Shown here piece after piece: positions 42,891 to 52,089 of a stretch of 64,000 nt of DNA. Source of the DNA: Terriglobales bacterium (GTDB lineage: Bacteria > Acidobacteriota > Terriglobia > Terriglobales > Acidobacteriaceae); assembly GCA_035487355.1 (NCBI GenBank), contig DATHMF010000006.1, positions 1 to 64,000 of the forward strand, written 5' to 3'. Position 1 is the first letter of the stretch, and each line of letters opens with the position of its first letter. The notes beneath the pieces are model-generated. The model was not told the DNA's origin. It searched no databases and saw only the letters and a program-made list of their open reading frames with translations. The position numbers and the translations under genes are program-made.

Positions 42891-42929
42891 CGGCAGGTCT
42901 CGATGAGATATATTGTCCTGTGAGCCTGT

Positions 42930-44360
42930 ATGAAGCCGGGTTGGGATGATTACTCTGTCAGTCGCCGAAACTTTCTCAGCACTGCTACTCTAGCTGCTTG
43001 CGGATTAAGCGCAAGCTCTGCCCTGCCCTATTTCGACCTTGGGAAGCCAGGGGCCACACCTGAGAAGGCCGACATCACACTCAAGATCGCGCCGGTTTCC
43101 TTTGAAATCGCTCCCAAAAAGATACTGCACACCATCGGCTACAACGGCCAAGTGCCCGGTCCGGTTTTGCGGATGAAAGAAGGTGTACCGGTTGTAGTGG
43201 ACGTATACAACCATACTGACCACAGCGAGCTTGTGCACTGGCATGGGCAAACGATCTCCGTTGCAGCGGACGGATCAGCGGAAGAGGGCACCGCTGAAGT
43301 TTCGGCACAAGGGCATCGCCGATACAGTTTCACGCCCGGGCCTGCGGGCAGCCGCTGGTACCACAGCCACGCATTCGCAGGAAAGAACCTTCATCGCAGC
43401 CTGTACAGCGGCCAGTTTGGTTTTGTCTATATCGAGCCGAAGAACGATCCGGGCCGGTATGACCGCGAAGTCTTCCTGGCAATGCATCAGTGGGAGCCTT
43501 ACTTCACGGCCATGGGGGAGGATATCGGCGGCGCGCCTCCGCCACCCAACAATGGTCTTGAGATCGGATATCGTTCTTTTTCTTTCAATGACAAAGCACT
43601 GGGTCACGGTGAGCCGGTGCGCGTACATGAGGGAGAGCGCGTGCTGTTTCACTTGTTGAATGCCAGCGCAACCGAGACGGTGAATGTGGCTCTGGCTTCG
43701 CATTCGTTTGAATTGGTTGCACTCGATGGTAATCCTGTACCCTCGCCGCAAACTGTCAAGACGCTGCAAGTGGGGCCGGCAGAGCGTATTGATGCCATCG
43801 TGACTATGGATTCTCCGGGCGTATGGATTATGGGTTCAATGGATGACGATGACCGCAAGCATGGTTTCGGCATCGTGGTTGAATACGCTGGACACAAAGG
43901 CAAACCGCAGTGGATACCACAGAAACAAACTCCGTGGGATTACACGATCTTTGACCGCAAACTCAACAATATCGGCATTACCGCGCCTCCCGACGGCCAA
44001 TTCGATTTGGCGATCCGCAAAATCCCCGGCGGACACGGCGGCTTTAACCGCTGGATCATCAACGGCAAGTCTTATCCCAACACAGATCCACTGATGGTCC
44101 AAAATGGGAAACGCTATCGCATGGTCTTTCGCAACGAAAGCGACGATGCGCATCCGCTGCACCTGCATCGTCACAGCGTCGAGCTAACCAACATTGCCGG
44201 CAAGGCAACCAATGGGATCTTCAAAGACGTTGTCATGGTAGACCCATACAAAACGGTTGAGGTAGATTTCACTGCGAATAATCCTGGGAACTCGCTGCTA
44301 CACTGCCACCAGCAACTTCACATGGATTTCGGCTTTATGACCCTGGTCAAATACGCATGA
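42930..44360 (+). CDS. Tat-exported multicopper oxidase
   Basis: Protein of 476 residues with a Tat signal (SRRNFLSTATLA at 11-22). All four copper-binding blocks are present: HWHG (His 103, 105), WYHSHA (His 145, 147), HPLHLHRH, and HCHQQLHMDFGFM near the C-terminus, with Met as probable axial ligand of the type 1 copper. Three cupredoxin domains fit the length. It oxidises a phenol, metal ion or other reductant with reduction of oxygen to water, in the periplasm. The chromate-transporter-family gene starts seven bases after its stop, so they are probably one transcript. It has no Met-rich insert like CueO, so a cuprous oxidase role is not proven. Confidence 0.9.
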   Translation: MKPGWDDYSVSRRNFLSTATLAACGLSASSALPYFDLGKPGATPEKADITLKIAPVSFEIAPKKILHTIGYNGQVPGPVLRMKEGVPVVVDVYNHTDHSELVHWHGQTISVAADGSAEEGTAEVSAQGHRRYSFTPGPAGSRWYHSHAFAGKNLHRSLYSGQFGFVYIEPKNDPGRYDREVFLAMHQWEPYFTAMGEDIGGAPPPPNNGLEIGYRSFSFNDKALGHGEPVRVHEGERVLFHLLNASATETVNVALASHSFELVALDGNPVPSPQTVKTLQVGPAERIDAIVTMDSPGVWIMGSMDDDDRKHGFGIVVEYAGHKGKPQWIPQKQTPWDYTIFDRKLNNIGITAPPDGQFDLAIRKIPGGHGGFNRWIINGKSYPNTDPLMVQNGKRYRMVFRNESDDAHPLHLHRHSVELTNIAGKATNGIFKDVVMVDPYKTVEVDFTANNPGNSLLHCHQQLHMDFGFMTLVKYA

Positions 44361-44367
44361 CTACTGC

Positions 44368-45546
44368 ATGAGCCACACAGGAACGACGACGAATCCCGGC
44401 TCCAGTATTGCCACAGCCCAACAGCCATCCTTGGGCGAGCTGGCACTGGTTTTTCTGAAGCTCGGAACAACCGCATTCGGCGGGCCGGCAGCACATATCG
44501 CGATGATGGAAGAGGAGTTCGTTCGCCGCCGTGGCTGGCTCACGCAGCAGGAATTTCTCGATCGTTTGGGCGCGGCCAATCTTATCCCTGGTCCCAGCTC
44601 GACTGAAATGGCGATACACATCGGTCTCGCCAAGCGAGGATGGCGAGGGTTCCTGGTTGCAGGTTGCTGCTTTATCATTCCCGCTGCGCTGCTTGTAGGC
44701 TTCATTGCTGCAGCGTATGTTCGCTTTGGTTCCATGCCGCGGGTCGGCGGCATTCTCTATGCCGTGAAACCGGTCGTGATTGCTGTGGTCGCGCAAGCCT
44801 TCTGGAACCTGGCAAAGCCTGCCGTCAAAAACACTTGGCTCGGAATTATTGGCGCGCTTTCCGCTGCGGCTTACATTTTTCATGCTCATGAACTGCTCAT
44901 ACTTTTGCTCGCGGGGATTGCTGCCACCATCCCGCTTTGGCGGAATCTTGGCCGCAGCGCTTCGGTTTTTTCATTTAGTTTTCCGCTTGCATCCCTGGGA
45001 ATGAATTTGGCGCTGCCCAACAATGCCCTGCCCTTTAGTTTGTTGCGGCTGTTTCTTACCTTTGCCAAGATAGGTTCAGTATTATTCGGCAGTGGCTATG
45101 TGCTGCTGGCGTTTCTGCGCTCTGACTTCGTAGACCGGCTCCACTGGTTGACGGAAAAACAGTTGCTGGATTCGGTGGCCGTTGGCCAGGTTACACCCGG
45201 TCCAGTCTTCACTACCGCGACCTTCATCGGCTATCTGGTGGGTGGAGTTCCCGGGGCCATCGTAGCTACGCTTGCCATCTTTCTTCCGGCTTTCTTTTTT
45301 GTTGCCGCCAGCGGACCGTTGATCTCGCGTATTCGCAAGTCGCCAGTGGCCTCTCGATTTCTTGATGGCGTCATCGTGGGCTCTCTCGCACTGATGGGTG
45401 TAGTCGCGTGGCAACTTGGCAGAGCTGCCATCGTGGATGTCACTACTATTATTATTGCTTTGGTGAGCGCCGCTCTACTGTTTCGTTTTCGGATCAACTC
45501 CGCCTGGCTGGTACTTGCGGCGGGATTGATTGGATGGAGCTTGTGA
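44368..45546 (+). CDS. chrA: Chromate transporter family protein, two-domain form
   Basis: Protein of 392 residues with about ten to twelve hydrophobic segments, made of two homologous halves. Each half has the family motif: FLKLGTTAFGGPAAHIAMM plus LIPGPSSTEMAIHIG in the first, and FAKIGSVLFGSGYVLLAFL plus QVTPGPVFTTATFIG in the second. It is predicted to export chromate or another oxyanion across the inner membrane; several family members have no chromate role. The gene follows the multicopper oxidase by seven bases and ends three bases before a strong terminator. Confidence 0.9.
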   Translation: MSHTGTTTNPGSSIATAQQPSLGELALVFLKLGTTAFGGPAAHIAMMEEEFVRRRGWLTQQEFLDRLGAANLIPGPSSTEMAIHIGLAKRGWRGFLVAGCCFIIPAALLVGFIAAAYVRFGSMPRVGGILYAVKPVVIAVVAQAFWNLAKPAVKNTWLGIIGALSAAAYIFHAHELLILLLAGIAATIPLWRNLGRSASVFSFSFPLASLGMNLALPNNALPFSLLRLFLTFAKIGSVLFGSGYVLLAFLRSDFVDRLHWLTEKQLLDSVAVGQVTPGPVFTTATFIGYLVGGVPGAIVATLAIFLPAFFFVAASGPLISRIRKSPVASRFLDGVIVGSLALMGVVAWQLGRAAIVDVTTIIIALVSAALLFRFRINSAWLVLAAGLIGWSL

Positions 45547-45548
45547 AG

Positions 45549-45587
45549 ACCCTATCCTTAATTAATTTAAGGATAGGGTGCGTTTTT
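45549..45587 (+). terminator. Intrinsic terminator after chrA
   Basis: Perfect 13-bp stem ACCCTATCCTTAA / TTAAGGATAGGGT with loop TTAAT, then GCG and five T. It begins three bases after the chrA stop and probably ends the oxidase-chrA transcript. The minus-strand GH2 gene ends 20 bp to the right, so it also separates convergent genes. Confidence 0.9.
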
Positions 45588-45606
45588 GTGTCTCGAGGAA
45601 TTCTCA

Positions 45607-48120
45607 TCACGGAACCGAGGGACGCGGCGTAGCCGTTTTGGATTCAATTGTCGCTTCTGCCGGCTCTAACGACGGCGCAGTGGCCCGCAAAGTGATAGCT
45701 CCGGCTTGCCTGGTGGATTGCACGATGATCTGAGCGAGGCCATTGAAGGCCTTGCGTTGGGAGGCCTTGTCGGGTTCGTGGCTGCTGGGGTTTCCATTCC
45801 CTACTCCCAGGATGCGGGCATTGGGGCTAACTTCAAAGCTGACCTCGTTATCAGCTACTGGAACCAAGCGGCCTTTTGCGTCAACGATTGAAACCGTCAC
45901 CATGGAGACATCTTCACCATCGGCATCAATCGTGCTACGGTCAGGCGTGAGCTTGATGGCAGCGGGCTCGCCGGTGGTTTCTACTTTTTCGGTGATCGTC
46001 TGCTTGCCGTTCTTGAAACATTTAGCTAATAAGGTGCCGGGGGAATACTTTACTTTCCATACCAGGTGAGAGTTCGGGGTCATGGTCTGCTTCCCGAGGC
46101 TTTTGCCGTTGAGAAACAACTCTATCTGCTCGCAGTTGCTTTGGCACCAGACTTCGATTTCCTGGCCTTCTTTTCCGCTCCAGTTCCAGTGCGGCAAGAT
46201 GTGCAGAGTCGGCTTCTCGGTCCACCAGGCCTGATAGTAATAAAAATCGTCTTTGGGGAATCCGCATGTGTCGAGAATCCCAAAATGGGAGCTGATACAT
46301 GGCCACGCGTACGGAGTGGGCTCGCCGCGATAATCGAAGCCTGTCCAGACGAATGCTCCCTCGATAAAGGGCCGCGCTGAATAGAAGGTCCACCAGTCCT
46401 CGGCGGTTGCACCCCAGCGCGGGGCATTCAAGTCATAAGCACTCATGTAGCCTGCGGTTTTGTCATTGGCATAGATGCCGCGCGTGCTGAGTGTGCTGGC
46501 TTCTTCGGTGCCGATGATAGGCTGGTCGGGAAAAGTCTTGTGGAAGGCATCGTAGTCGCCGGCATGTTTGTAGTTGCATCCCTGAACGTCAACTACTGAC
46601 GAGAACCCTTTGCCCCAAGCGCCGTTCATGGCCACGGTCACGGGGCGAGTGGGGTCGAGGTCTTTTACTACATTCTTCATAGTGCGGGCGATGCGGGCGC
46701 CCACATCTGTACCCTGAATTCCTCCCTCCTCATTGCCGAGCGACCACATGAAAACACTGGGATGATTGCGGTCGCGCAAGATTAACCGCCGCAATTCATC
46801 CAGAATTTCGGGGCTGCTGCCCATCAAGCGATGCTCATCCAATACGAGCATCCCCAAGCGGTCGCAGGCCTCGAGCAATTCTGGTGTGGGATCGTTATGC
46901 GAGCTGCGATAGGCGTTGCCCCCCATTTCTTTCAGCTTTTCAATGCGGAAATACTGCACTCGATTAGGTAACGCTGAACCCAGCCCGGCGTGGTCCTGAT
47001 GATTGCTGGTGCCCTTGATTTCTACGTGCTTGCCATTCAGGAAGAATCCTTTGTCGGGATCGAAGCTGATGGTGCGAATGCCGAATGAGGTTTCATACTT
47101 ATCTACTTCGTCATTGTTTTGCTTGACAGTCGTCAGCAGACGATAAAGGTGGGGCTCCTCGAGTGACCACAGCTTAGGATCGTGAACTACGATCTGTTGC
47201 GCCGACTCGCGTTCTTCTCCAGCGCGGAGAGTAATTTCAGACGGTTCGCCGCTCGCTACCACTTTGCCGTTTTCATCCTGGATGGTTGAGAGCACGGTGC
47301 AAACTGTGTCTTTCCCGCTTTCGTTGACTACGCGGGTCCGCGCCGTCACGGCGGCCTGGCCCTCTTTCACTTCCGAGGTGACGAATGTGCCCCAATGGGC
47401 AACGTGCACCGGACTGGTTTTCACCAGCCACACGTGACGATAGATTCCGGCGCCTTCATAAAACCATCCTTCGAACTGGGTGGCATCAACCCGCACGGAA
47501 ACGACGTTGCTGCCTCCATAGTTGAGGTAATCTGTAACGTCGTACCAGAAGCTGGTGTATCCGCTGGTGTTGGTGCCCAAGAGATGGCCGTTGATCCATA
47601 CGCGGCAATCGCGAAACACACCATCAAACTCAAGCCACAGCCGGCGGCCTTCGTCCGTTTTGGGAACGTCAAACGCCCGGCGATACCAGCCAATGCTGTT
47701 TTCCGGAAACGCGCGGCCCACCGGTTTGAAGCCGTGATTTTTATCGGAATTCTGATCGAAGGGCAGCTCCACCACCCAATCATGTGGCAAATCAACGGTG
47801 CGCCAGGCGCTGTCGTCAAATTTAGGCGCCGCTGCACCGCGAGCGCGGCCTGCTTTGGTGAGGTCGGACCCAGCCCCAAAATCGAAATCCAATTTGGGAT
47901 CGCTGGCGTGACCCAGATGAAATCGCCATCCGGAATCCATCAAGAGCCGCTCTCTTACGGACGTGCTCTGACACTGGGCGAAGATCGCCGAGAGCAGACA
48001 CACGGCTATGGTCAGCCATTGGATTATGTTTTTCGTCTTTAATTTGGATTCTAATTTGGATTTGCGATTTGATTCACGATTTGAAACGCAAGAAAAGATA
48101 TCATGCGGGGTGGTTGGCAT
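45607..48120 (-). CDS. Exported GH2 beta-galactosidase-like glycosidase
   Basis: I use the ATG at 48120 (837 residues); a GTG at 48174 would add 18. A hydrophobic signal-like segment (IIQWLTIAVCLLSAIFAQCQ) follows a hydrophilic stretch of about 30 residues that is unusually long and coded by TTTGGATT/CGATTTG repeats. GH2 order: sugar-binding jelly roll (WRTVDLPHDW ... WINGHLLG), Ig-like domain, TIM barrel with acid/base motif MWSLGNEEGG and nucleophile region IIGTEEAS, then C-terminal Ig-like domains (LFLNGKSLGK ... VSIVDAKGRLVPVADN). It should release galactose or a related sugar from oligosaccharides in the periplasm. It is divergent from aldose 1-epimerase, a natural partner. Confidence 0.85.
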   Translation of the reverse strand: MPTTPHDIFSCVSNRESNRKSKLESKLKTKNIIQWLTIAVCLLSAIFAQCQSTSVRERLLMDSGWRFHLGHASDPKLDFDFGAGSDLTKAGRARGAAAPKFDDSAWRTVDLPHDWVVELPFDQNSDKNHGFKPVGRAFPENSIGWYRRAFDVPKTDEGRRLWLEFDGVFRDCRVWINGHLLGTNTSGYTSFWYDVTDYLNYGGSNVVSVRVDATQFEGWFYEGAGIYRHVWLVKTSPVHVAHWGTFVTSEVKEGQAAVTARTRVVNESGKDTVCTVLSTIQDENGKVVASGEPSEITLRAGEERESAQQIVVHDPKLWSLEEPHLYRLLTTVKQNNDEVDKYETSFGIRTISFDPDKGFFLNGKHVEIKGTSNHQDHAGLGSALPNRVQYFRIEKLKEMGGNAYRSSHNDPTPELLEACDRLGMLVLDEHRLMGSSPEILDELRRLILRDRNHPSVFMWSLGNEEGGIQGTDVGARIARTMKNVVKDLDPTRPVTVAMNGAWGKGFSSVVDVQGCNYKHAGDYDAFHKTFPDQPIIGTEEASTLSTRGIYANDKTAGYMSAYDLNAPRWGATAEDWWTFYSARPFIEGAFVWTGFDYRGEPTPYAWPCISSHFGILDTCGFPKDDFYYYQAWWTEKPTLHILPHWNWSGKEGQEIEVWCQSNCEQIELFLNGKSLGKQTMTPNSHLVWKVKYSPGTLLAKCFKNGKQTITEKVETTGEPAAIKLTPDRSTIDADGEDVSMVTVSIVDAKGRLVPVADNEVSFEVSPNARILGVGNGNPSSHEPDKASQRKAFNGLAQIIVQSTRQAGAITLRATAPSLEPAEATIESKTATPRPSVP

Positions 48121-48280
48121 CCGTACATAATAAAGGCATACCCTCTCGTCGACTAGTAGAGATAGGAGTCGCACGTCATTTTTCGCAGTGCGAAAATCAT
48201 CTCGGAATTGATCACGGCGCTGCTTATCTTTACTATATTAGGTCTTTGCGCAGACACGATTTTCACAAGGAATATCCCAG

Positions 48281-49339
48281 GTGATCGAGAAGCAAGCTTT
48301 TGGAACCACCCTTGACGGACTGCCGGTTGATCTCTACACAATAACGAATTCACAGGGCGTGGAGGTGCGTGCGAGCAATTATGGCGGCGTCATCACTTCC
48401 CTGCTGGTGCCCGACAAAAATGGAAAGCCCGATAACGTTGTTCTCGGCTTCGATAGCCTGGAAGAATATTTCATCAACGGTCCCTGGTTCGGCGCAATCA
48501 TTGGACGTTATGCCAACCGTATTGCCAATGGCAAATTCACTCTCGACGGGATTGAGTACTCCCTGGCCATCAACAACGGACCGAATGCCTCGCATGGCGG
48601 CATCAAGGGGTTCAGCAAAGCTCTTTGGCAGGCTGAGCCATTTCAAGACCTACATGAAGCGGGCGTTATCTTCTTATATTTAAGCAAAGACGGAGAAGAA
48701 GGATATCCCGGCAACTTGAGCGCAAAGGTCACTTACACGCTCACAGACCGGAATGAACTTATCTTCGACTATGAGGCCACGACGGACAAAGCTACTCCCC
48801 TGAATTTTACGCAGCACACCTATTTCAACCTCGCCGGAGACGGAAAACGAGACGTGCTGGAACACGAACTCACGCTTAACGCCGACCGCTTCACCCCGAT
48901 TAATAAGACCATGGTTCCTACAGGTGAACTTTGTTCTGTTCAAGGAACACCTATGGATTTCAGCAAGCCCACGACGATTGGCGCGCGGATCCACGAGAAT
49001 TACGAGCAACTGGTGTTGGCACGCGGTTACGACCACAACTTCGTGATCAATGGAAAAAGCGACGATTTTAAATTTGCGGCGCGGGTTTATGAACCAACCA
49101 GTGGACGAGCGCTCGAAGCCTACACCACTGAACCCGGAGTTCACCTCTATTCTGCTAATTTTCTAGACGGGACCATCAAGAGAAAACAGGGCTACGTTTA
49201 TCAGCAACGCTACGGCTTTTGCCTTGAGACGCAGCATTTTCCGGATTCACCCAATCACCCGAATTTTCCCACAACAATTCTGAGACCGGGCCAAGCCTAC
49301 AATTCGCGCACGGTGTACAAATTCTCAACGCAGAAATAG
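48281..49339 (+). CDS. galM: Aldose 1-epimerase (mutarotase)
   Basis: Start is GTG with AAGGAA nine bases upstream; 352 residues. Key regions are RASNYGGVITSLLVPD, IIGRYANRIANGKF, ASHGGIKGF, the catalytic His segment LNFTQHTYFNLAG, GYDHNFVI and the Glu segment TTEPGVHLYSANF. It interconverts alpha and beta aldoses, so it would feed beta-galactose from the neighbouring GH2 enzyme to catabolism. No signal peptide is seen. A T-rich hairpin follows at 49450-49484. Confidence 0.95.
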   Translation: MIEKQAFGTTLDGLPVDLYTITNSQGVEVRASNYGGVITSLLVPDKNGKPDNVVLGFDSLEEYFINGPWFGAIIGRYANRIANGKFTLDGIEYSLAINNGPNASHGGIKGFSKALWQAEPFQDLHEAGVIFLYLSKDGEEGYPGNLSAKVTYTLTDRNELIFDYEATTDKATPLNFTQHTYFNLAGDGKRDVLEHELTLNADRFTPINKTMVPTGELCSVQGTPMDFSKPTTIGARIHENYEQLVLARGYDHNFVINGKSDDFKFAARVYEPTSGRALEAYTTEPGVHLYSANFLDGTIKRKQGYVYQQRYGFCLETQHFPDSPNHPNFPTTILRPGQAYNSRTVYKFSTQK

Positions 49340-49449
49340 TCAAAAACCACAAATGCGGGCCACGTTGAGTTTTCCTAAAAACATCCTCCACTGATTACGT
49401 TGACGAACGTGCACTAGTTGGGGATTATCAAATCCTTCTCCAGGGATTT

Positions 49450-49484
49450 AAGGGGGTCGGCTTTTAGATGCCTACCCCCTTTTT
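49450..49484 (+). terminator. Terminator-like hairpin after galM
   Basis: AAGGGGGT-C-GGC pairs with GCC-T-ACCCCCTT, with one mismatch, and is followed by a short T-run. It lies about 110 bp past the galM stop. Confidence 0.7.
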
Positions 49485-49693
49485 ACTCAATTAACCATTG
49501 AGGGTACCGTCTCCTACGGTGACTTAACATCCCTGCTTATATTAAAGAAACAAAAGAGTTTCGCCATTTCTTAACATCTTGTAACCGTTCGGCTACTTCC
49601 GAAATCCTGGGCTTTGACTCATCCTGTGGTTGATGTGCAGGAAGGCTTTGAGACTTTGAGGCCATTGGTGTGCGGACCAATAGCCCAAAAAGG

Positions 49694-49729
49694 ATGCGGT
49701 CTTATTGTCGCCAGACGGTAAGACCGCAT
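49694..49729. promoter_or_regulatory. 11-bp perfect inverted repeat ATGCGGTCTTA / TAAGACCGCAT
   Basis: The arms surround 14 bases and lie about 125 bp before the His-rich exported protein gene. No T-run follows. It could be an operator or a leader hairpin for the two metal-related genes downstream. Confidence 0.45.
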
Positions 49730-49853
49730 TCGTTTAAACCAGTGATGCAGTCCAGCAAACCAGGGGAGGATGTGATGAGGAAAGGATTTATTTTCATACA
49801 TCCTGCACGCCCTGATTTGCGTATTTCGACAGACGCGAGATAGCATAGTTGAG

Positions 49854-50282
49854 ATGGTCCGCAAGACGATTTCGCTGATTGTGATCCTGTCGCTTTCACA
49901 GGCGTTTGCTTTTGCGGCAATTTGCGACATGCGCTGCCAAATCATGCAGACAGACATGAGCCATGCCAAAACCGCTGCATCCCATGAGCACCATCATCCG
50001 GCGGGCCACATGCATGCCAACCATGCGATGCATGAGCACGCAGATGTGCACTGCGCAAACACCACATCATCCTGTCACCTGGACGTAGGCACCGGCTGCG
50101 CAACTACCTGCATTTCTGTGTCAAAGGCGGGCAAAAGCTTCGTTTCAACTCCGAACCCCGTGCTTGCTGCTTCCCTGGAAAAGACCGACGAAGCTGCGAC
50201 CGACTCCGCACAATTTTCGGAATCTATACCTTTGCCTCTACTGACGAGGCCTGCCTCAAGCTTTACCGTCCTAAGAATTTGA
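49854..50282 (+). CDS. Small exported His/Met/Cys-rich protein, probable metal binder
   Basis: Protein of 142 residues with a signal peptide (MVRKTISLIVILSLSQAFAFA). Residues 24-95 are rich in His, Met and Cys (CDMRCQIMQTDMSH, HEHHHPAGHMHANHAMHEH, HCANTTSSCHLDVGTGC). The mix of soft and imidazole ligands suggests copper or another transition metal, and the six or more Cys could form disulfides. It is 38-95 bp upstream of the next gene, which has a similar Met/His-rich segment. I do not recognise a named family. Metal binding is inferred from composition. Confidence 0.7.
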   Translation: MVRKTISLIVILSLSQAFAFAAICDMRCQIMQTDMSHAKTAASHEHHHPAGHMHANHAMHEHADVHCANTTSSCHLDVGTGCATTCISVSKAGKSFVSTPNPVLAASLEKTDEAATDSAQFSESIPLPLLTRPASSFTVLRI

Positions 50283-50376
50283 CCCCGAAAAACTCTGCTG
50301 AATCGCTCGCACTCTACGTGTGCGTGTAAACGATCTGATGTTTTCGCTTTCGGCGATCGAGTTTTTCAAGGGACTC

Positions 50377-51762
50377 ATGCATTTTATTTCGAGAAAGTTT
50401 TCGCTCGGCCTGCTTTTATTGGCCTTTTACGCAACGCTGCGTGCGCAGGAGACGCATGGCGACATGCAAACCCAGACCCCATCGCAACAGCATCCTGCAA
50501 TGCCCGATATGGACATGGAACACATGAAGCATGGCAAAACCATGGAAATGAATATGGGTGAAACACCCACCACGTTCATCGAAGAAATTGAAAGTCATTC
50601 GTCTTCCGGGAGCGATGCCCAGCCCAATTCAACGCCAACATCGATGCTTATGAGTATGAAAGGCAATTGGATGCTCATGTTGCACGGCGTGGCTTTTCTC
50701 AGTGAGCAACAGCAAAGCGGCGAGCGCGGGGGCGACAAATTCTTCTCCACCAACTGGGTCATGCCCATGGCCCAGCGAAAATTCGGGAAGAGTACGCTCA
50801 CTCTGCGGGCCATGTTGAGCTTTGAGCCGGCAACGGTCACAAAGCGGTACTATCCGGAATTGTTTCAGCAAGGGGAAACCGCCTTCAGCAAACCCATTGT
50901 AGATGGACAGCATCCCCACAATTTCCTCATGGAAGTTGCTGCGCTGTATGACCTACGATTGGGAGAGAAGAGCCTGCTTTCTTTTTATGCTGCTCCTGTG
51001 GGTGATCCAGCGATGGGGCCGACAGCCTATCCGCATCGCGCGTCCGCGTCTGAAAATCCACTAGCTGCGCTTGGGCATCACCTCCAGGATTCCACACACA
51101 TCGCCGATGATGTTCTTACTTTGGGTATTACCCATAGCGCCGTGCGCCTGGAAGTCTCCGGCTTCCACGGCAGAGAGCCTGATGAAAACCGCTGGAAACT
51201 GGACTCAGGCAAAATTAATTCCTGGTCCACCCGGCTGACAGTCAATCCCGGGCAGAATTGGAGCGGCCAATATTCGTTTGCCCATCTGGCCAGTCCTGAG
51301 GCCCTGCATCCTAAAGAAGATGTTGACCGCATGACCGCGTCGGTAACCTACAACCACCCCATTAAAAATGGGAACTGGGCAACGCTGCTGTTGTGGGGAC
51401 GCAATCGAAGCCGTCCGACAGGCCTGGTTTGGAACGGCTATCTCGCCGAATCCACTTTGCAATTCAGTACGAGGAATTACGTGTGGGCGCGTTTTGAGAA
51501 TGTGGACCGCACCAGTGAATTGCTGTTGAAGAACAGCTTTGAACCAGCGAGTTTCGAGGAAAGCATTATCGGACGCGTACAGGCATCAACCCTTGGTTAC
51601 GACCGGGATATTGATCTGGTTCCGCATCTTGCAACTGCAATTGGAGGCCGAGTCACCTTCTATGGCGTGCCAGATACGTTGAAGCCGATTTACGGCTCGC
51701 ATCCGGTAGGGGTTGTTCTTTTTGTTCGAATACGCCCGTTTGGAAAAAAGGGTAATCCCTGA
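50377..51762 (+). CDS. Probable outer membrane protein with Met/His-rich N-terminus, copper-associated
   Basis: I choose the ATG at 50377, which has AAGGGACTC before it and starts a signal peptide (MHFISRKFSLGLLLLAFYATLRAQ); a GTG at 50320 is the longer option. About 461 residues. Just after the signal comes a Met/His-rich stretch (HPAMPDMDMEHMKHGKTMEM). The rest shows alternating, aromatic-rich strands typical of a beta barrel (NWVMPMAQRKFGKSTLTL, TRNYVWARFENVDRTSELL) and ends near VVLFVRIRPFGKK. Proteins of this kind often sit beside copper-handling genes in Acidobacteriota. It follows the His/Met/Cys-rich gene, probably in one transcript. Confidence 0.7.
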   Translation: MHFISRKFSLGLLLLAFYATLRAQETHGDMQTQTPSQQHPAMPDMDMEHMKHGKTMEMNMGETPTTFIEEIESHSSSGSDAQPNSTPTSMLMSMKGNWMLMLHGVAFLSEQQQSGERGGDKFFSTNWVMPMAQRKFGKSTLTLRAMLSFEPATVTKRYYPELFQQGETAFSKPIVDGQHPHNFLMEVAALYDLRLGEKSLLSFYAAPVGDPAMGPTAYPHRASASENPLAALGHHLQDSTHIADDVLTLGITHSAVRLEVSGFHGREPDENRWKLDSGKINSWSTRLTVNPGQNWSGQYSFAHLASPEALHPKEDVDRMTASVTYNHPIKNGNWATLLLWGRNRSRPTGLVWNGYLAESTLQFSTRNYVWARFENVDRTSELLLKNSFEPASFEESIIGRVQASTLGYDRDIDLVPHLATAIGGRVTFYGVPDTLKPIYGSHPVGVVLFVRIRPFGKKGNP

Positions 51763-52089
51763 GAATCAAGGCCGCAGTTTGATCGTCTTCGAAAAATCTC
51801 GATCGGCCATTTTGCTGGAGGGCATGGCCGATCGAGAAGCCAACATTGGGCTAAAAGGGTTCACATTCTTGTTCTCGGGAGAACAAGAACGGCATCCTGA
51901 AACTGCCTTACTGTCCACGGAATTGCACGAGGAGATTGCGGACAGCATCCCAATTTCCTGAGGGACAATAGGCTTTCCCCACTAGCTAGTCAAGCACGAA
52001 ATTCTAAAACGTTACTTTAGGATAACTAAACGGCCGCAATCCTCCGGCACTCCAGGCACGGCATCTTCGATCAAGCTACGCGATTGCTT
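51763..52089. other. Gap with two strong palindromes
   Basis: 327 bp. Two inverted repeats, 51799-51836 and 51866-51889, are listed separately. An 82-codon plus frame (51713-51961) overlaps the preceding gene and crosses both palindromes, so I regard it as chance. Confidence 0.55.
51799..51889. repeat. Two consecutive perfect inverted repeats
   Basis: First: CTCGATCGGCCAT / ATGGCCGATCGAG, 13-bp arms with 12 bases between (51799-51836). Second: TTCTTGTTCTC-GG-GAGAACAAGAA, 11-bp arms (51866-51889). Both lie 36-127 bp past the stop of the outer membrane protein gene. Neither has a T-run, so they may be mRNA-stabilising hairpins or protein sites. Confidence 0.7.

Larger units (their letters stand above)
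42610..42929. other. Gap with palindromes upstream of multicopper oxidase
   Basis: 320 bp without a gene. It has a CCCGC-TTT-GCGGG hairpin near 42668, a GGCACAGCT-AA-AGCTGTGCC palindrome (42730-42749), and an imperfect inverted repeat TCTTCTATATG ... CATATATAGAAGA (about 42857-42890), which lies some 40-70 bp before the oxidase ATG and could be its operator. Confidence 0.5.
49340..49853. other. Gap with terminator and long inverted repeat
   Basis: 514 bp. A terminator-like hairpin lies at 49450-49484 and a perfect inverted repeat at 49694-49729. Frames on the minus strand (49619-49969) cross these structures and have no family features, so I do not call a gene. Confidence 0.6.

Noticed and set aside
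49619-49969. 116-codon minus-strand frame before the His-rich gene
   Set aside because: It crosses a perfect inverted repeat and overlaps the start of a gene with a clear signal peptide on the other strand.
51713-51961. 82-codon plus-strand frame after the barrel gene
   Set aside because: It starts inside the previous gene and crosses two strong palindromes; no ribosome site or family feature.
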